Assembly (NCBI RefSeq): GCF_038502225.1
Contig: NC_091292.1
Span: 103,473,629-103,537,628, forward strand
From: Cherax quadricarinatus
Taxonomy: Eukaryota > Arthropoda > Malacostraca > Decapoda > Parastacidae
DNA: 64,000 nt
Reading direction: 5' to 3'
Shown here: positions 47,068 through 60,200 of the stretch, one piece after another
Position numbering within the stretch: the stretch's first letter is position 1
Layout of the letters: every line of letters starts with the position of its first letter
The notes under the pieces: generated by a model
What the model was told of the DNA's origin: nothing
What the model saw: the letters and a program-made list of their open reading frames with translations, nothing else
The model's database searches: none
Translations under genes and position numbers: made by a program

Positions 47068-49405
47068 TCCATAGATAATGTTTTTGTCTCCACATATACC
47101 TCAATGCACCACTCACCTTTTTTCCTTCATCAATTCTATGGATAACCTCATCCTTCATACATCCATTCGTTGACACGTCAACTCCCAAATATCTGAAAAC
47201 ATTCACTTCTTCCATACTCCTGTGCAATTTGATATCCAATTTTTCTTTATCTAAATCATTTGATACCCTCATCACCTTACTCTTTTCTATGTTCACTTTC
47301 AACTTTCTACCTTTATACACACTCTCAAACTCGTCCACAAACCTTTGCAACTTTTCTTTAGACTCCCATAAGCACAGTATCATCAGCAAAAAGTAACTGT
47401 GTCAATTCCCATTTTGTATTTGATTCCCCATAATTTAATCCCACCCCTCTCCCGAACACCCTTGCATTTATTTTACAACCTCATCTATTATTAAACAACC
47501 ATGGTGACATTACACATCCCTGTCTAAGACCCACCTTTACCGGGAAGTATTCTCCCTCTCTTCTACACACCCTAACCTGATCCTCACTATCCTCATAAAA
47601 ACTCTTTACAGCATTTAGTAACTTACTACCTATTCCATATACTTGCAACATCTTCCACATTGCTCCCCTATCCACTCTATCATATGCCTTTTAATAAATC
47701 CATAAATGCAATGAAAACTTCCCTAACTGTTCACATATATGCTTCAATGTAAACACTTGACCTAAACATCCCCTACCCACTCTAAAACTTCCTTGCTCAT
47801 CTGCAATCTTACATTCTGTCTTGCCTCTAATTCTTTCAATAATAACCCTACCATACACTTTTCCTGGTATACTCAGTAAACTTATTCCTCTATAATTTTT
47901 ACAATCTCTCTTATCCCCCTTCCCTTTATATATATATAAAGGAATTATACATGCTCTCTGCCAGTCCCAAGCTACCTTCACCTCTTTCATACATTTATTA
48001 AACAAAAATACCAACCACTCCAACACTATATCTCCCCCTGCTTTTAACATTTCTGTCATGATCCCATCAGTTTCAGCTGCTTTACCCCCTTTCATTCTCC
48101 GTAATGCCTCAGGCACCTCCCCCACACTCGCATCCTGCTCTTCTTCACTCCTAAAAGATGGTACACCTCCCTGGCCAGTGCATGAAATTACCGCCTCCCT
48201 TTCTTCATCGACATTTAAAAGTTCCTCAAAATATTCCCATCTACCCAATACCTCCATCTCCCCATCTACTAACTCCCCTACTCTGTTTTTAACTGACAAA
48301 TCCATTAGTTCCCTAGGCTTTCTTAACTTGTTTATCTCACTTCAAACTTTGATCTTTTCATCAAAATTTCTTGACAGTGCCTCTCCCGCTCTATTATCTG
48401 CTCTCATTTTACTCTCACCACTCTCTTCACCTTTCTTTTACTCTCCATGTACTATGCTCTTCTTATAACACTTCTGCTTTGTAAAAACCTCTCATAAGCT
48501 ACCTTTTTCTCTTATCGCACCCTGCACTCACCCTCCTATAGCCACAAACTTCTGCCCCACATTCTAATACTACATTTTTTTAAATTATTCCAAACCTCTT
48601 CAATCCCCACCACTACTCATCTTTGCACTAGCCCACCTTTCTGCCAATAGTTGCTTATATCTCACCCGAACTTCTTCCTCCCTTAGTTTATACACTTTCA
48701 CCTCTCTCTTACTTGTTGCCATTTTCCTTTTGTCCCATCTACCTTTTACTCTAACTGTAGCTACAACTAAATAATGATCCGATATATCAGTTGCCTACCC
48801 ATCAACCTTTTATCCACCAATATATAATCTAACAAACTACTTCCATTACGTGCTATATCATACCTTGTATATTTATTTATCTTCTTTTTCATAAAATATG
48901 TATTATTACCAAACCTCTTTCTACACATAGCTCAATTAAAGGCTCCCCATTTTCATTTACTCCTGACACCCCAAATTTACTTACTACCTCCACAACATTT
49001 TTACCCACTTTAGCATTAAAATCCCCAACCACAAGTATTCTCACACTTGGTTCAAAACTCCCCACACACTCGCTCGGCAATTCCCAAAACCTCTTCTACA
49101 ATTCTCTCTTCTTCAGATGCATATATACGCGTACTATAAGCCACTTTTCACATCCAACTTTTATTTTACTTCACATAATCCTTGAATTAATACATTTATA
49201 CACTCTCTTTTCCTGCCATAGTTTATCCTTCAACATTATTGCTACTCCTTCTTTAGCTCTAACTCTGAAACCCCAGACCTAATCCCATTTACTTCTCTCC
49301 ACTGAAACTCCCCCACCCCCTTCAGCTGTTTCACTTAAAGCCATGACATCCAGCTTCTTCTCATTCATAACATAGACAATTATCTCTTTCTTATTCTCAC
49401 AACAT
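47068..49405 (-). pseudogene. RTE-like LINE copy 3, 5' part
   Basis: Continuing from 44762: FRYLGVDVSTNG and the FADDT region (47042-47400), RT palm with CVMSPWLFN (47510), GISLLSIPGKVYG and ADEQGSFRVGRGC (47690-48305), linker, then endonuclease words VVGDFNAKVGKNV and NENGEPLIELC (48889-49080) and LDVMALSET (about 49335-49365). Many stops and shifts. The endonuclease indicates the RTE clade. This is the longest copy in the window. Confidence 0.82.
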
Positions 49406-49418
49406 CCACGCACATTCA

Positions 49419-49585
49419 TTATTATTATTATAATCAAAGGGGAGCGCTAAACCCGGAGGATTATACAGCACCTGGGGGGGGGGGGATGTGGAAGGCATTC
49501 AGGCTTAATTTGGGGAACTGGAGCACAGATCCAATTCCCTAAATCAAGAGCCCCTCACCAACATCAAGGAACTTTCCTTGAGGGG
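49419..49585 (-). mobile_element. (TAA)n-tailed SINE-like repeat, copy 2, with 13-bp duplication
   Basis: CCACGCACATTCA at 49406-49418 is repeated at 49586-49598. The insert, read on the minus strand, begins CCCCTCAAGGAAAGTTCCTT and ends in TAATAATAATAATGA. Long duplications and a simple tail fit LINE-driven retroposition into RTE copy 3. Confidence 0.8.
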
Positions 49586-49598
49586 CCACGCACATTCA

Positions 49599-50350
49599 GA
49601 CATCCCACTTTGGCAATTTTCTTCTTTTTAGTAATATTTACAGGAAAAGAAGTTACTACCCCATTGTTCCCAGCATTTTAGTTGACTTTTACAACACGCA
49701 TGGCTTGTGGAGGAAAGATTCTTATTCCACTTCCCCATGGATATAAAAGGAAAAATAATAAGAACAAGAACTGTTAAGATAAAATCAAAGAAAACTCAGA
49801 TGAGTGTGTATATATATAATGTATAATACTGCAGTGTGTATGCAAGCATGCCTACTCCATTATTTTAATCATGGAGAGTGCTAAATTTTGGGGAATTGGA
49901 GGCAAACAAGTTTGATTAAAGGAAGGGAAAAAATGTCTAGTTCATATCAATAGCTTCTCTCTAGCAAGCTTCCTTGAAGGGACCTACTCCTGCAGTTATT
50001 TTTTTTTTTCAGATAGATACACTTATGTTACTTTTTCTCCTTCCTATTTGAACATTTCCCACATAGTTTAACTTTTGTTTCACTCAAAGCCAGGACATCA
50101 GCCTTACATTCATGATGTTTAAGATCAGTTCCTTCTCATCAGCCATGCTATATAACTACATTCCAGCTATCCAATTTCCAGCAACCTGTGTTCCTAGCAT
50201 TTTAATAGCTTATTATATGTCTGGCTTTTAGGAAATGAATTCTAGCCTACTTCCCAAGAGAACTGGAAAGGAAATGCTATACGAATAAGAACTAGTAAGA
50301 AACAGAAAAGTGAAGGACATTCTACATAAGAACTACAGTACTAACAAACA
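49599..50350. other. RTE 5' remnant and unique sequence
   Basis: 49599-49800 continues the RTE-related text (CAGACATCCCACTTTGGCAA). After that no gene is seen. Confidence 0.4.
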
Positions 50351-50355
50351 GGAAT

Positions 50356-50935
50356 ATGATTATATTTAAGGAGGGGAGAGTGCTAAACCTGTATGGGTCA
50401 TACAGCACCTGGAGAAATGAGCAGTCCAGTTCCAAGGGAAGGTCAGGCTTAGTTTCTTGGATTCAGAGCTGTTTCATCCTAGTCAAGGACAGTACATTAC
50501 CTTGGTGGGGGTGCTAAACCAGTATGGGTCATATAGCACTTCATGGAATAAAAGACAGCCATGTTCAAAATATAAAAAATAAGAGCTATTAAATCACATA
50601 TGTCTTTACATTTATGGGGGGAGCTCTAAACCCACATGGGTCATACACCATCTCTGAGGAAATGGGACAAAATCCGGTTCAATTAAGGGATCATGAGTGC
50701 CTCGCTGCTGCTGAGGACCTTCTCTCGAAGGGCAATTGGGATAAGAACAATTAAGAAACACCGGGAAAACACAAATAAATATTTGCAAGATTTGCCCGTC
50801 AGTGGAAAAAAAAAAAATAATTTTAAGGGGGAAGTGCTAAACCTGCAGGGGTCATACAGCACCTGGGGAATGAGAAGTAATCAGGTTTGATCCAAGGTAA
50901 AGAATAGTAGTTAAAAATACCTTCATTAAAGATCT
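50356..50935 (-). repeat. Cluster of degenerate SINE-like copies
   Basis: Fragments built on AGTGCTAAACCxGxAxGGGT then CATACAGCACCTGG lie at about 50380, 50512, 50625 and 50828. They are decayed relatives of the copies at 49419 and 51164. Confidence 0.6.
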
Positions 50936-51163
50936 CCTCCTCGCCACCCGCTACCGTTTGAAGGGAACAGAAAGAATATACGTATTTGCAATCCTACCAT
51001 AGTAAATATTCTTAACTTAAAATATTCACACAAGCTGAACAAAAAAATACTTTTCAAGTTTTTATTTACATACTGAAAGTGTATTGCTTTTAAGTGGCAA
51101 AGGCCTGTTAAATAGCATGTGCAGTCAAATTTTTAGCTTGTATGTAATATATAAAATTTTGAA

Positions 51164-51317
51164 TTATTATTATAATCAAGGGGGAAGCGCTAAACCCAGA
51201 GGATTATACAGCGCCTGGGGGGGGGATGTGGAAGGCATTCAGGGAACTGGAGCACAGATCCAATTCCCTAAATCAAGAGCCCCTCACCAACATCAAGGAA
51301 CCTTCCTTGAGGGGGCC
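51164..51317 (-). mobile_element. (TAA)n-tailed SINE-like repeat, copy 3, with 13-bp duplication
   Basis: ATAAAATTTTGAA at 51151-51163 is repeated at 51318-51330. The insert matches copy 2, with a small internal deletion. A further tail fragment lies at 56527-56575. Confidence 0.8.
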
Positions 51318-51330
51318 ATAAAATTTTGAA

Positions 51331-54300
51331 AAATCATTGTTTTTCTTGGAAAAATATTCCTCTTGCCACTTGGATAATACTCTGATTTTTGTCTGATGCA
51401 TATCTTTGTCATGCACGTATACTTTAAATAGAAGTTTCATTGGCTCTAGATGTTTTTTTCATGTACAGTGTTTAAATTGCCTTTCTCGTTCATAACTGTG
51501 TATGCTCCAAGAGCAGCCTGTGCAGGAAAATTAAAAACTAGTTCAATTTGATGATTTATTTAAACTCAAACAATACTTGTGTCAGACAAGACACGTATGC
51601 ACAATCAATAAAAAATCATTAACTGCTTACATCCTTGAAATATTTATTGCCATAACATTAAAATGTGAAACACTTTTCTTCAGTAAAGTTGGTGAATGTC
51701 AGGGAGCTGCCCAGGGCAGGTGTATGTCAGCCAGATGTGGGCTACACTGTCCTCATATTGTACTAGTGTTCTCCCTGCTCTTGCAGTTCATACTATTCTA
51801 CCTACTGCTTAGAGGTCAATTTCACCAGATTGTCTGCTGGCCGTCATTTGACACCGTGGGCATGTAACACTGGGGGTACAGCGGCAGCCACACACCCTGG
51901 CCAGCTGTGAGCCTCCCACACTGTGGGCGTATATAACTGCATGGCCTGAGTAACACCGTGCCCTGCCCGGCTGCCTGATACTTGTGGCCTGACCTTCCCA
52001 AATATGGACAAACTAACGCACCCAGCATCACTGATGCTGCAAGATTTGGCATTAAGTTGGCACTAGGTTAATATTTTATAATTGGCACTTAAGTAATACT
52101 GTCCGCATCCACATCTGGGTAAGGATGGGCCACGTATACGACTAGTAACTACACGCGAACAGTGACACGTGAAGAACAATGATATGTAAATCTGTGCCTA
52201 ATACACAATCCCCCTGTAAAGTACGAGTAACCTCTCCTGCACTGAACAAGTAACCTCTCCTGCACTGACTAGCTGTAATGCTAACGCTGAAGATTCACCG
52301 AGATGATGAGGCGGCCCACAAGCTTGTGTCTGCAGGTGGCACTGTTGGGCTGATCCCACTGCTTCAACTACAGCACCGCCAGTCACCCCAGTAGTCATTA
52401 CCTAGAGGCCTCAGTTTGCTATCAGGCTTCACCTAGCCTCTGTTTCTAGTGACTGGTGGGTACTAGTCAGTAGCCCAATGAGCAAGGGGTGCAGGCGTCC
52501 GTGGTGCCCCAAGCCTGGGGCCCTGGCTGGCTCCCAGTACAGTGACATGTCAGCCTAGGAGATCAAGGATGTGGGAGCCAGAAGGCAGCATGCAGGGGCC
52601 ACACAGTCAGTGCCACCTGCATTTTACCTCACTGCTGCGTGGACACCCGAGTTCAGGCGTCAGAAGTAGATACCGTACAAGAAAACAGTATAAAACAACG
52701 CCGCCGTTTAGTTGAAAACAGTACTGAAAGACATATGATATTAAGTGTACACATTTCTATTGTAATACACTGCTCGACCCTGTTCAGTTTCATATAAGGC
52801 AAATACTGAGAGCAAGAGGGATGTAGTGAGCTGCAGGTCAGGTCAGGGCAGGTCAGGTGATGGGTCGGGTGTTAGGTCGAAGCGGCGGCGGTGGTGGTTC
52901 CTTGGGGTGAGGTGATGGGGCTGGCCAGAGAGGCATGGTTTAACTGAATAACCTTAGCTTTACTTCGATTATTCTCGCAGCAGTTGGTCATGAGAGCATA
53001 TGCAGGGAAGACTCCTCTCAGGCCACCATCATCACCCACACCCACGTCCCCCGCCGTCCAGGTTATCCCGCTATTCCACGAATGGGCCTAATACAAGGAG
53101 TAACCGAAGCTAAAACAAAACAGATTTGGTTATATGCCCTGAGATTTTTATATATATATATTTTTTTTTGTTTTTTTTTGCAAATCATATGTAGAAAGCA
53201 ACAAACACATGAAGTAGTGAGGATTATCTGCCAGGTGTAGCATAATTAAGGTGAGCACTATCGCTAGTAAGCCAAGGCCCTAGTACTGCATCAGTGCACA
53301 TCAGGCATCATAAGAGCTGCTTGGGGGCATGTGTGCCCTCCTCCTGCATCACTCGGCCTGATGGCAACTTATGACCTAACCATCTGTTTATAACAAATTA
53401 ACAATAAGACACGTGCGCAACAGAAAGACTCATTACACCGATTCATATGCATATACAAATTAGTTGGATATTGCTATATCAACCGTCCACAGCCCTAGCA
53501 AAAATCATAAAAAAGCATATGCAATGCATGGCTACTCTGTATCAAATATTTGCTATAGTGAACAGCGAGTATATGTTCTTGGTACAACCCACCGCAGTTA
53601 ACGGATGAGCTAGCCTTTACTCGCCCATGGGGTGTGTGAGCAGTGGGCGGAGGCTCCTTGTTGGGTATGGCTCTCTATACCCGGGTGGCGGGCAGGCATG
53701 GGCAAGGTGGGGGCATGTGGCATACCCATGTCCCCACCCAGGCACACACACCCGACTCCCTAGACTGGCACAGGAACCCTGGAAGGCCACACCCACCGCG
53801 CACACGTAATATGCGACACCAAAACCTTGGTTTATTTTTTTTTTTGTTAATGTTTCTGGGTAAAATTTATTTTTATTCTACTGCGTCACGCTCAGTAAGT
53901 TAAGATACTAATTTAGGTTACATAACTGAGCAATGTAAAATTCACAGCTCCTTGATTACAATTTCTTGAAGGTATTAATTAAAAGATAGATGAGAGGGTA
54001 CGCTGCGCCTGTGCACCGGGCTTGGCTGCAGCACGCGCCAGTCTCACATGGAATGGCTGAGGCAGCGGCTGTACGCTGCACTCACGACAGTGTCCTGGCA
54101 CATGTCGTGACTCTAGAGGGTTCTAGAGGTGTCCTAGAGGGTCCTGGTGCAGCTAGTGAGACTACTGGGGGAGGGGCTGGATTTGCCCCGCCATGGTTCT
54201 CCATAGCCACTCTTCCCTAGCCCATCACCAGCCATCTTCTACACCTCACTGACTTTTTCACTCCTGTCCATTGTACATGTACTATTTCCAAGAACTCAGT

Positions 54301-56000
54301 GTTCTTTAAAGCTATTTTAAAAAAGTCTTTGCATAACTGTAATAATACCTTGAAAAGTTTTCCTCAAAATGGTATAAATAAAAAAATGGTCAAAGATGAG
54401 TTGAACCCATCTGGACAAGAGTGTGATTGTGAGGTTATGCATGGAATAAGAGATGGGCAAAGAGTGGAGTGGCTGGGTATGTGCTGCTCCTGACGGTAAG
54501 GCCTGAGGACCTTCACCGATCCAAGGCAGACAAGAGGTGTGTGCAGCGCGGTCGAGTGGCGGAACATTAACAGTTGGTCAACTTCTGGTATGGGGGTTGG
54601 GGGAGGGGGTTGGGGACTCGTAGAAACTTTACGTTGTCTAAGACTATACATTGTGGCAATACCTTAAAAGAGTAATTTAAAACGTTTTATCACCATATAC
54701 TACAATATGATTAAAAATCAATGACATGCCATGTGAAAACAATAAATAAATGCTTGGCACACATTCGACTAGACTTGAAGCCTTACCAGCCTCTCACAAC
54801 TAGACAGTACATGGGACTAAAATGTAAATGCTTACAAAGCCCTACTGATGTATGGTAATATGTCTTTTACAAAACCCTGTGGAAGCCAATGATAGCTTCA
54901 TTTCATGAAGGTCAGAAGGAAGCATAAGAAAATACTTTCAATTCTAGGAAACATCTAAAGCTTCGAGATAGAAATATTAAATATTTACTGACATTTACTA
55001 TCTGATGCATCCAAGAACTTGTAGATAAGATTATAAAATTCAGAGTGTATCTACAGAACAACACCTCTATGTATACATAGCAGTAGATAACTATTTCTTT
55101 GTTATTACAGTATTCTAAAACTAGAGATAAGCTCAACTATATGATTGATCAGTCATATACTGAAGGTGGAGTTTTCATAAAAATATCATTTTCAGTTAAT
55201 CGACTAAAATATCAAGCCTTTTCCACGTGTTAGCCTCTATATCAAGTGATCCAGTCAAAGAGTATAAAATGGTACGCATGTATACAATACTTCAGTTATC
55301 ACAGTCACATTTCTGGTTCCAGCTGGAGCATTCTGATGGTAACGATGCTTGAGCAAACGAGGTTGGCGCAGGGGGTCAGGCAAGGTGGGGAGTAGCGGCC
55401 GCCCTGGGGGATTAACTGAAAATGTTGTACACTGAGCTACACAACTGGGCAGGGACCGGCCCACAGCTCTACCTTCATCACCACCAGCTGGCTGCTGGCC
55501 GGACCCCGCTTACACCAAGAGTATAAAGTGGTAATTGTGGTAACATATGTCACTGACTCTGGGCACTGAGGCGCCTCCCAGCCACGCCCACCATGGCAGA
55601 CCCGCCCCTCCACTGCTCGTCTCCAGTGTGTACCACCACCACCACCACCTGTGGCCATGCTTGCGCTGTCTACCTCGCCACCAACACCTGGGGCATTAAT
55701 GACCACAACCACCAAGAAGACTTGTACCACAGTAATATACAATTATATGATGACCTCTTTCTAATATCTGTGCAGAAATACATGCTCAATAAACTGAAAA
55801 ATTAGGTGCTGGCAGGAGTGGCAGAGGTAGGTGGTGGTGAAGTGGTTGTGAGGGGGCGCGGTAAGCTGGTGGTATTACTGCATGCTTGGCCAGACACCCG
55901 GTGTTGTGTGGAAAGCTGGGGTAATGGTGGCTAGCTGCGATATGGGCCGCTCCTGAGGCAGGGTTTTGGCTGGGTCCAACAACACTAGAGGCTGCTCGCA
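51331..56000 (-). other. Probable long 3' UTR/intergenic region of the PCBP/mub gene
   Basis: No coding domain is seen. GC-richer islands occur at 52400-52680, 53630-53800, 54000-54230 and 55400-55700. Minus-strand AATAAA signals occur near 53830-53870. The transcript from exon 56001-56091 may extend through part of this region; this is inference from position only. Confidence 0.35.
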
Positions 56001-56091
56001 TCAGTGGATAGGGGCTCGCACGATGTGGTTGGGTGCAATGTATTGGTAGCCCACGCCCGCCATACCCAGTCCTGCTGTCTCCATCGCTATC
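56001..56091 (-). CDS. PCBP/mub-like gene: distal alternative terminal exon
   Basis: The acceptor TGTGTTGCAG|G precedes a 91-nt coding segment in the phase needed after the KH3 exon (which ends with AG of a split codon). Joined, it reads INT-R-IAMETAGLGMAGVGYQYIAPN and ends HIVRAPIH-stop. The METAGLGM segment right after the KH3 helix resembles the short tails of vertebrate PCBP proteins, where the KH3 LIN(A/V)R is followed by LSSETGGMG-like residues. That makes this the probable canonical C-terminus. A second long open frame crosses the same exon (DSDGDSRTGYGGRG... to 55786) and would be used if an upstream cassette shifted the phase. Confidence 0.7.
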
Positions 56092-58142
56092 CTGCAACAC
56101 ACACCTGCGTCACCCATCACTAAGGGATACTTTATACAGTACACCATTTTCATTAAATCTCCACATAGTCAAGTACTTCAATAAAACTAATAACAAAAAT
56201 TTATTCAGGAACATTTAAGAATACATTTTTAATGGAGAGCTTATTATCCATCTGTGTTCATATTACGAGGGGTCTTCAATTTATTGTATCTCATTTATGT
56301 ACTTCATCTGGTCAATACGGTTGTTCTTTCACTGAAAATAACTGCCAACACAGTTTTGTTCAGCATGTTTCACTGATAGCTTGAGTCAGATATAAATTGC
56401 AAATCATTTTAATGTGCCTTCAGTCAGTCAACCTTGTTCCTCTGTAACTCCAACAGTTCAACTGAGTGACTTACAAGTTTTCATATGTTATTACTGTACA
56501 GTACTTGTAATTATTACTAGACCAAATTATTATTATAATCAAAAAGAAGCGCTAAGCCACAAGGGCTACACAGTACTAGACCAAAATTTGTCCAGCTGAT
56601 TTACTGAACAGGATTGGGGACTGACTGAGGTACAGGGAACAGGTGAACTGGTTAACTTTTAGTTTGGATGTCAGGATTATATATGGCAAGTACTTTTTAA
56701 GAGTTGTTGTTCCCAGTGTGAGAACTTACCTGTTGGGGAAGTGAGAAGTCTACGAAGCGTTGGATCACAGGAGCGATGCATCGCCTTATTGGCCAGGCAT
56801 GTGTCCCCAAGTGTTACATCAGGTTACAAGGTGGCTCCCTTCTACAAGCATCCAGAAGTGCAAATAAGGTATTTCAAGGCATATAGATAAATTAAAGAAA
56901 TTGGAAATTGTTGCAGAAGGGAGCCAGTCAGCCAGAGGGGTGTTGAGGTGCCGGGCGGCGCCGCGTGGTGGCGGTAGTGGTAATGGTGGTGGTGGGAAGG
57001 TGGGGATCACCACGGGGCAGGTCAGGATAGGATTGTAATGAAAGGCTTAGTCTTCCTCAAACTTTACACTTGTTTAATATCTAGTGGAAGAAACATTCAC
57101 ATATTGAGCTTACGAATGAACACCAGTACTTCTAAGGAGACAATTAACTTATTGCAAAACTGTACATTCCATACATTATAATGAAAAAGGAAAACAGCTA
57201 AGTTTTGTACCCACATGTACTTTCTCAAGGAATTACACATTATGTATGTAATATTTAATGCCATATCCTAAAATGACTAAGCCGAGCAACTACGGCACAC
57301 GTGCTCGGCACTGCAATGCTAAAATATGAGAGGCGGTGATCTGGTCACAGTGCCCAGCTTCCTATCTTATGTCTGGTGCCGTTTGACTGTAGGGCACCCA
57401 GCAGCTGCTCACCGACCACATCCTATGTCGACACTAACTCTTACAAACTTGTAATTATCTGTTGGTTCATTAGAAAATTTTCAGAAACTTCACACAAATT
57501 GCAATTGAGAATAGTATGAATCTGAGACTGTCACCAGATGGACCATTACTGACAAACAGGAGTATCATGCACAACGTTTACAAGAAAACTATGAAATTGT
57601 GACACTGCAATATGCTTTCAGCTTCTGCTTGATGCCATTATAAAAAACAACAAGAAACAAAGAATCAATTGTCCTAACTGATATGTTTAGTTGAGAGGTG
57701 GCAGGCTGTCTGGGCTGGAGTGAGCCAGCTAAGACCACCGTGTATAACAAGCAGCTGCTGACCTAGTGATACTGACCATCTGACAACAACACGCATGTAC
57801 CCATTGCATACACACTGTAACCGAAAGTCAGAGTACACAGCTTCCTGCTACCAGATAGTACTTCCTTATTCTAGTCGGTGGCATGCAGCTGGGAGTATTC
57901 CTACTCAGATCTGAGATGTGCAACATGCCCCAGCCCTGCTGGAAATTGCAGAGGGACCACCAAAGCCACCCTATGTTTAAGATGGGTCTGGCAGCCCCAA
58001 GTCAGCAGGGCTGAGGTGCACCTGTAAACAGGAAAAGCTGGCCCCCCTGGTTGGTGGAGAGCCACGAGGTTCATCAGGACTGGAGGATGAGGACGCTCTG
58101 CGTCCGGAGAGGACCGGGAGGCCCCGTGGGAGAGGATGAGGT
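56092..58142 (-). other. Intron of the PCBP/mub-like gene
   Basis: Contains a donor-like CCAACAG|GTAAGTT ending at 56730 on the minus strand, with an open frame before it (CIAPVIQRFVDFSLPQQ) but a poor acceptor. A SINE tail lies at 56527-56575. No further exon is supported. Confidence 0.4.
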
Positions 58143-58473
58143 CTAGTAGGGTGCGAACTTGCTGCGCTTGTTCTCCTTGGGGGAGCCATTAGTGGGCTGA
58201 TGGACAGAGGCTTGGGTACGCAGCTTGGGTTGGTAGGCCCTGTTGTGCCTGTTGGCAGCCGCAAAACCAGCCAGGCCCTGGGAGGAGTCGGGGGCGAGCA
58301 GGGAGGTGAGGGAGGACAGGCCCTGCAGGCCGGTCAGGGAGGACAAGGCGTTCAGGGCTTGCGGGTTCTTGAGCAGCTGGGCCAGGGGGATGGCACTGGG
58401 GCTCAGCCCTCCCGACCCGGTAGACCCGGACCCGCCCTTACTTACTTCAAGCTGCGCCTTGTGCAGTTCCATG
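58143..58473 (-). CDS. PCBP/mub-like gene: proximal alternative terminal exon
   Basis: The acceptor CTCCCCCAG|C starts an exon whose first base completes the codon split at the KH3 exon: INT-S-MELHKAQLEVSKGG. This corresponds to the S-V-EL-KANLE-type segment that follows KH3 in insect mub. About 110 residues follow: a Gly/Ser stretch, an Ala/Leu-rich segment (IPLAQLLKNPQALNALSSL, LQGLSSLTSLL), then a basic tail ending KENKRSKFAPY-stop at 58143. An internal donor, CTTGAA|GTAAGTAAGG (58445-58440), could cut the exon to 28 nt (58446-58473) and skip the rest. The low-complexity tail likely serves protein contacts or localisation; that is inference. Confidence 0.8.
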
Positions 58474-59631
58474 CTGGGGGAGACAAGGGGCCGCAACGTT
58501 ATCACTGGCACACTATGCCGCGCCACTGCCTACATGCCCACACTTGAACACTCCTCACCACATTTATCTGCACTATGTATTTTTAATGAACTTGCAGCAA
58601 AACTAACATGAATATTGATAAACTTGATTTGTGACTTGTTTGAAATATCAGCAATCCTTGGTTGGTTGGTCGGTTGTAGAGAACTGACAAATGTGGGGAG
58701 GTAAATATGAGCATGGTGGGCCGTGGGGGAGATGCGCGGCAGGCCCAAAGGATAAGGATCAGATAGGCCACGTTATCAGTTGATGGATGTACGAGGCTTC
58801 ACACTGGATTATCATTTGGATTTTGGAATAATGGATAAGGACGTCGCCTGACAGGTTGTGGAAGCTACTACAATATAAGAAGGGGAGGCATACTAGTGTG
58901 AAGCTGTGACAGAGAACTGAACACAACCTGACAATGTGACGCCCAGAAAGGATAGTTGACACTTATCAGGTTATGACTGGTTTGAAAGAATGAGAAAAGC
59001 TTTCAAGAGCTTTTGAATACATAGATTTGGATATTCTTGTGGTGGATATTTGTGCTATAATTTAGCTATGTTGGAAAATGGCAGATATTTAATAAAATTA
59101 GAACATAAAATACAATGGTGTTGAAACTAGTGTTACTTTAATAGCTATAAAGAAGAGTGAGAAGCAGAATCCATTGTTAAAATAAGTCTAGACCAGGATG
59201 AAGTAGAAATGCATAACAGAATAACATTACATTATAGAAGGCAGGATAGCAGGATGCTGATTAGAGGCACAAGATTTAGATGGAAAGTTATCTGCTGACA
59301 CTAGAACTTAAATAAGCAAAATTGTAACACAAACTAAGAGCTATGGGAAGTTGAGACCATGATCCATGCCCTGTCAAGTTGCTTTAAATTTAATACAGGA
59401 GTAAACTATAGTAATGTTGGCACATTGGTGGTCCCTTAATCATTTAATCAATGATCAATGGATACAATAGCCAACTGATGAAGTGGGTCCCATCAACCGT
59501 GAGAAGGAAGTGTTTAGCACTCCTTGAAGGATAACTACATGCTAAGGAGTTAGGGAGGAAAGGCAACAGCCAGCTGACAGCCATGACAGGGAAAGCCCAG
59601 GACATGGGCAGGGTGTGGAAGTATGACTTAC

Positions 59632-59704
59632 CAAGAGGGTTGAGGACAGGACTGCCTCCAGGAGAAATGGCACGTACCCACCAACACCAGCTACAAAGCT
59701 GTAG
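59632..59704 (-). CDS. Candidate cassette exon of the PCBP/mub-like gene
   Basis: Acceptor GCCTGCCCCTAG|C and consensus donor CTCTTG|GTAAGTC bound 73 nt. In the phase left by KH3 it reads S-YSFVAGVGGYVPFLLEAV then LSSTLL, open throughout, and exits in phase 0. Splicing to 56091 would then use the second open frame of that exon. Support comes only from splice sites and open frame. Confidence 0.35.
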
Positions 59705-60166
59705 CTAGGGGCAGGCACAGCGGTCATCACACGCCCACAACCACCACACACAGTGCCCAGACACATGAACAAAAGCAACACTCATCATGGGCTAATGTGT
59801 TGTTTAAAGTTAAAAGAACTGCTGTGGTGGCAAATGTAATTGTAAAAATGAATACAGAAAGAGTTGAAAAATGGTTGAAAAAGAGCAAGTGTGTGGGGTT
59901 TAGGGCAGTGTGCACCACTAGGATCAGGACTTTCAAGGATAACAGGTAAAGGACAAAGGAGGACTTACCACGCACGAATGGAACTGCACTTAAGGCATCA
60001 ACAAAATTTAAGGGACAAAAAATGGCAAGACCTGAAGCCAGTCATAAAGGTAAGGAATACTGAGGTTTTGGTCGGAATTTATTAGGACCGCTTGAATGTG
60101 GAGAGCAGAGGCATGCAGGCCCCTGCTTGCAGCTTGTTTACGAGAATGACGGAAACGTGTACATAC

Positions 60167-60200
60167 CTTCTGTCCTTACGAGCGCTGGAACCTCACAGTA
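60167..60200 (-). CDS. Candidate 34-nt cassette exon
   Basis: Acceptor GTCTATTTCCACAG and donor CAGAAG|GTATGT. Read in the KH3 phase it stops after about eight codons, so inclusion would truncate the protein right after KH3. It may be a poison exon or chance. Confidence 0.2.

Noticed and set aside
54000..54250. Possible extra minus-strand exon (KMAGDGLGKSGYGEPW)
   Set aside because: The acceptor GAGGTGTAG has no pyrimidine tract, and no donor or domain supports it.
55437..55742. 101-codon minus-strand ORF (MYITVVQVFLVVVVINAP)
   Set aside because: It lies downstream of the PCBP/mub terminal exon, is Gly-rich from a CCACCA run and has no acceptor in phase; likely 3' UTR.
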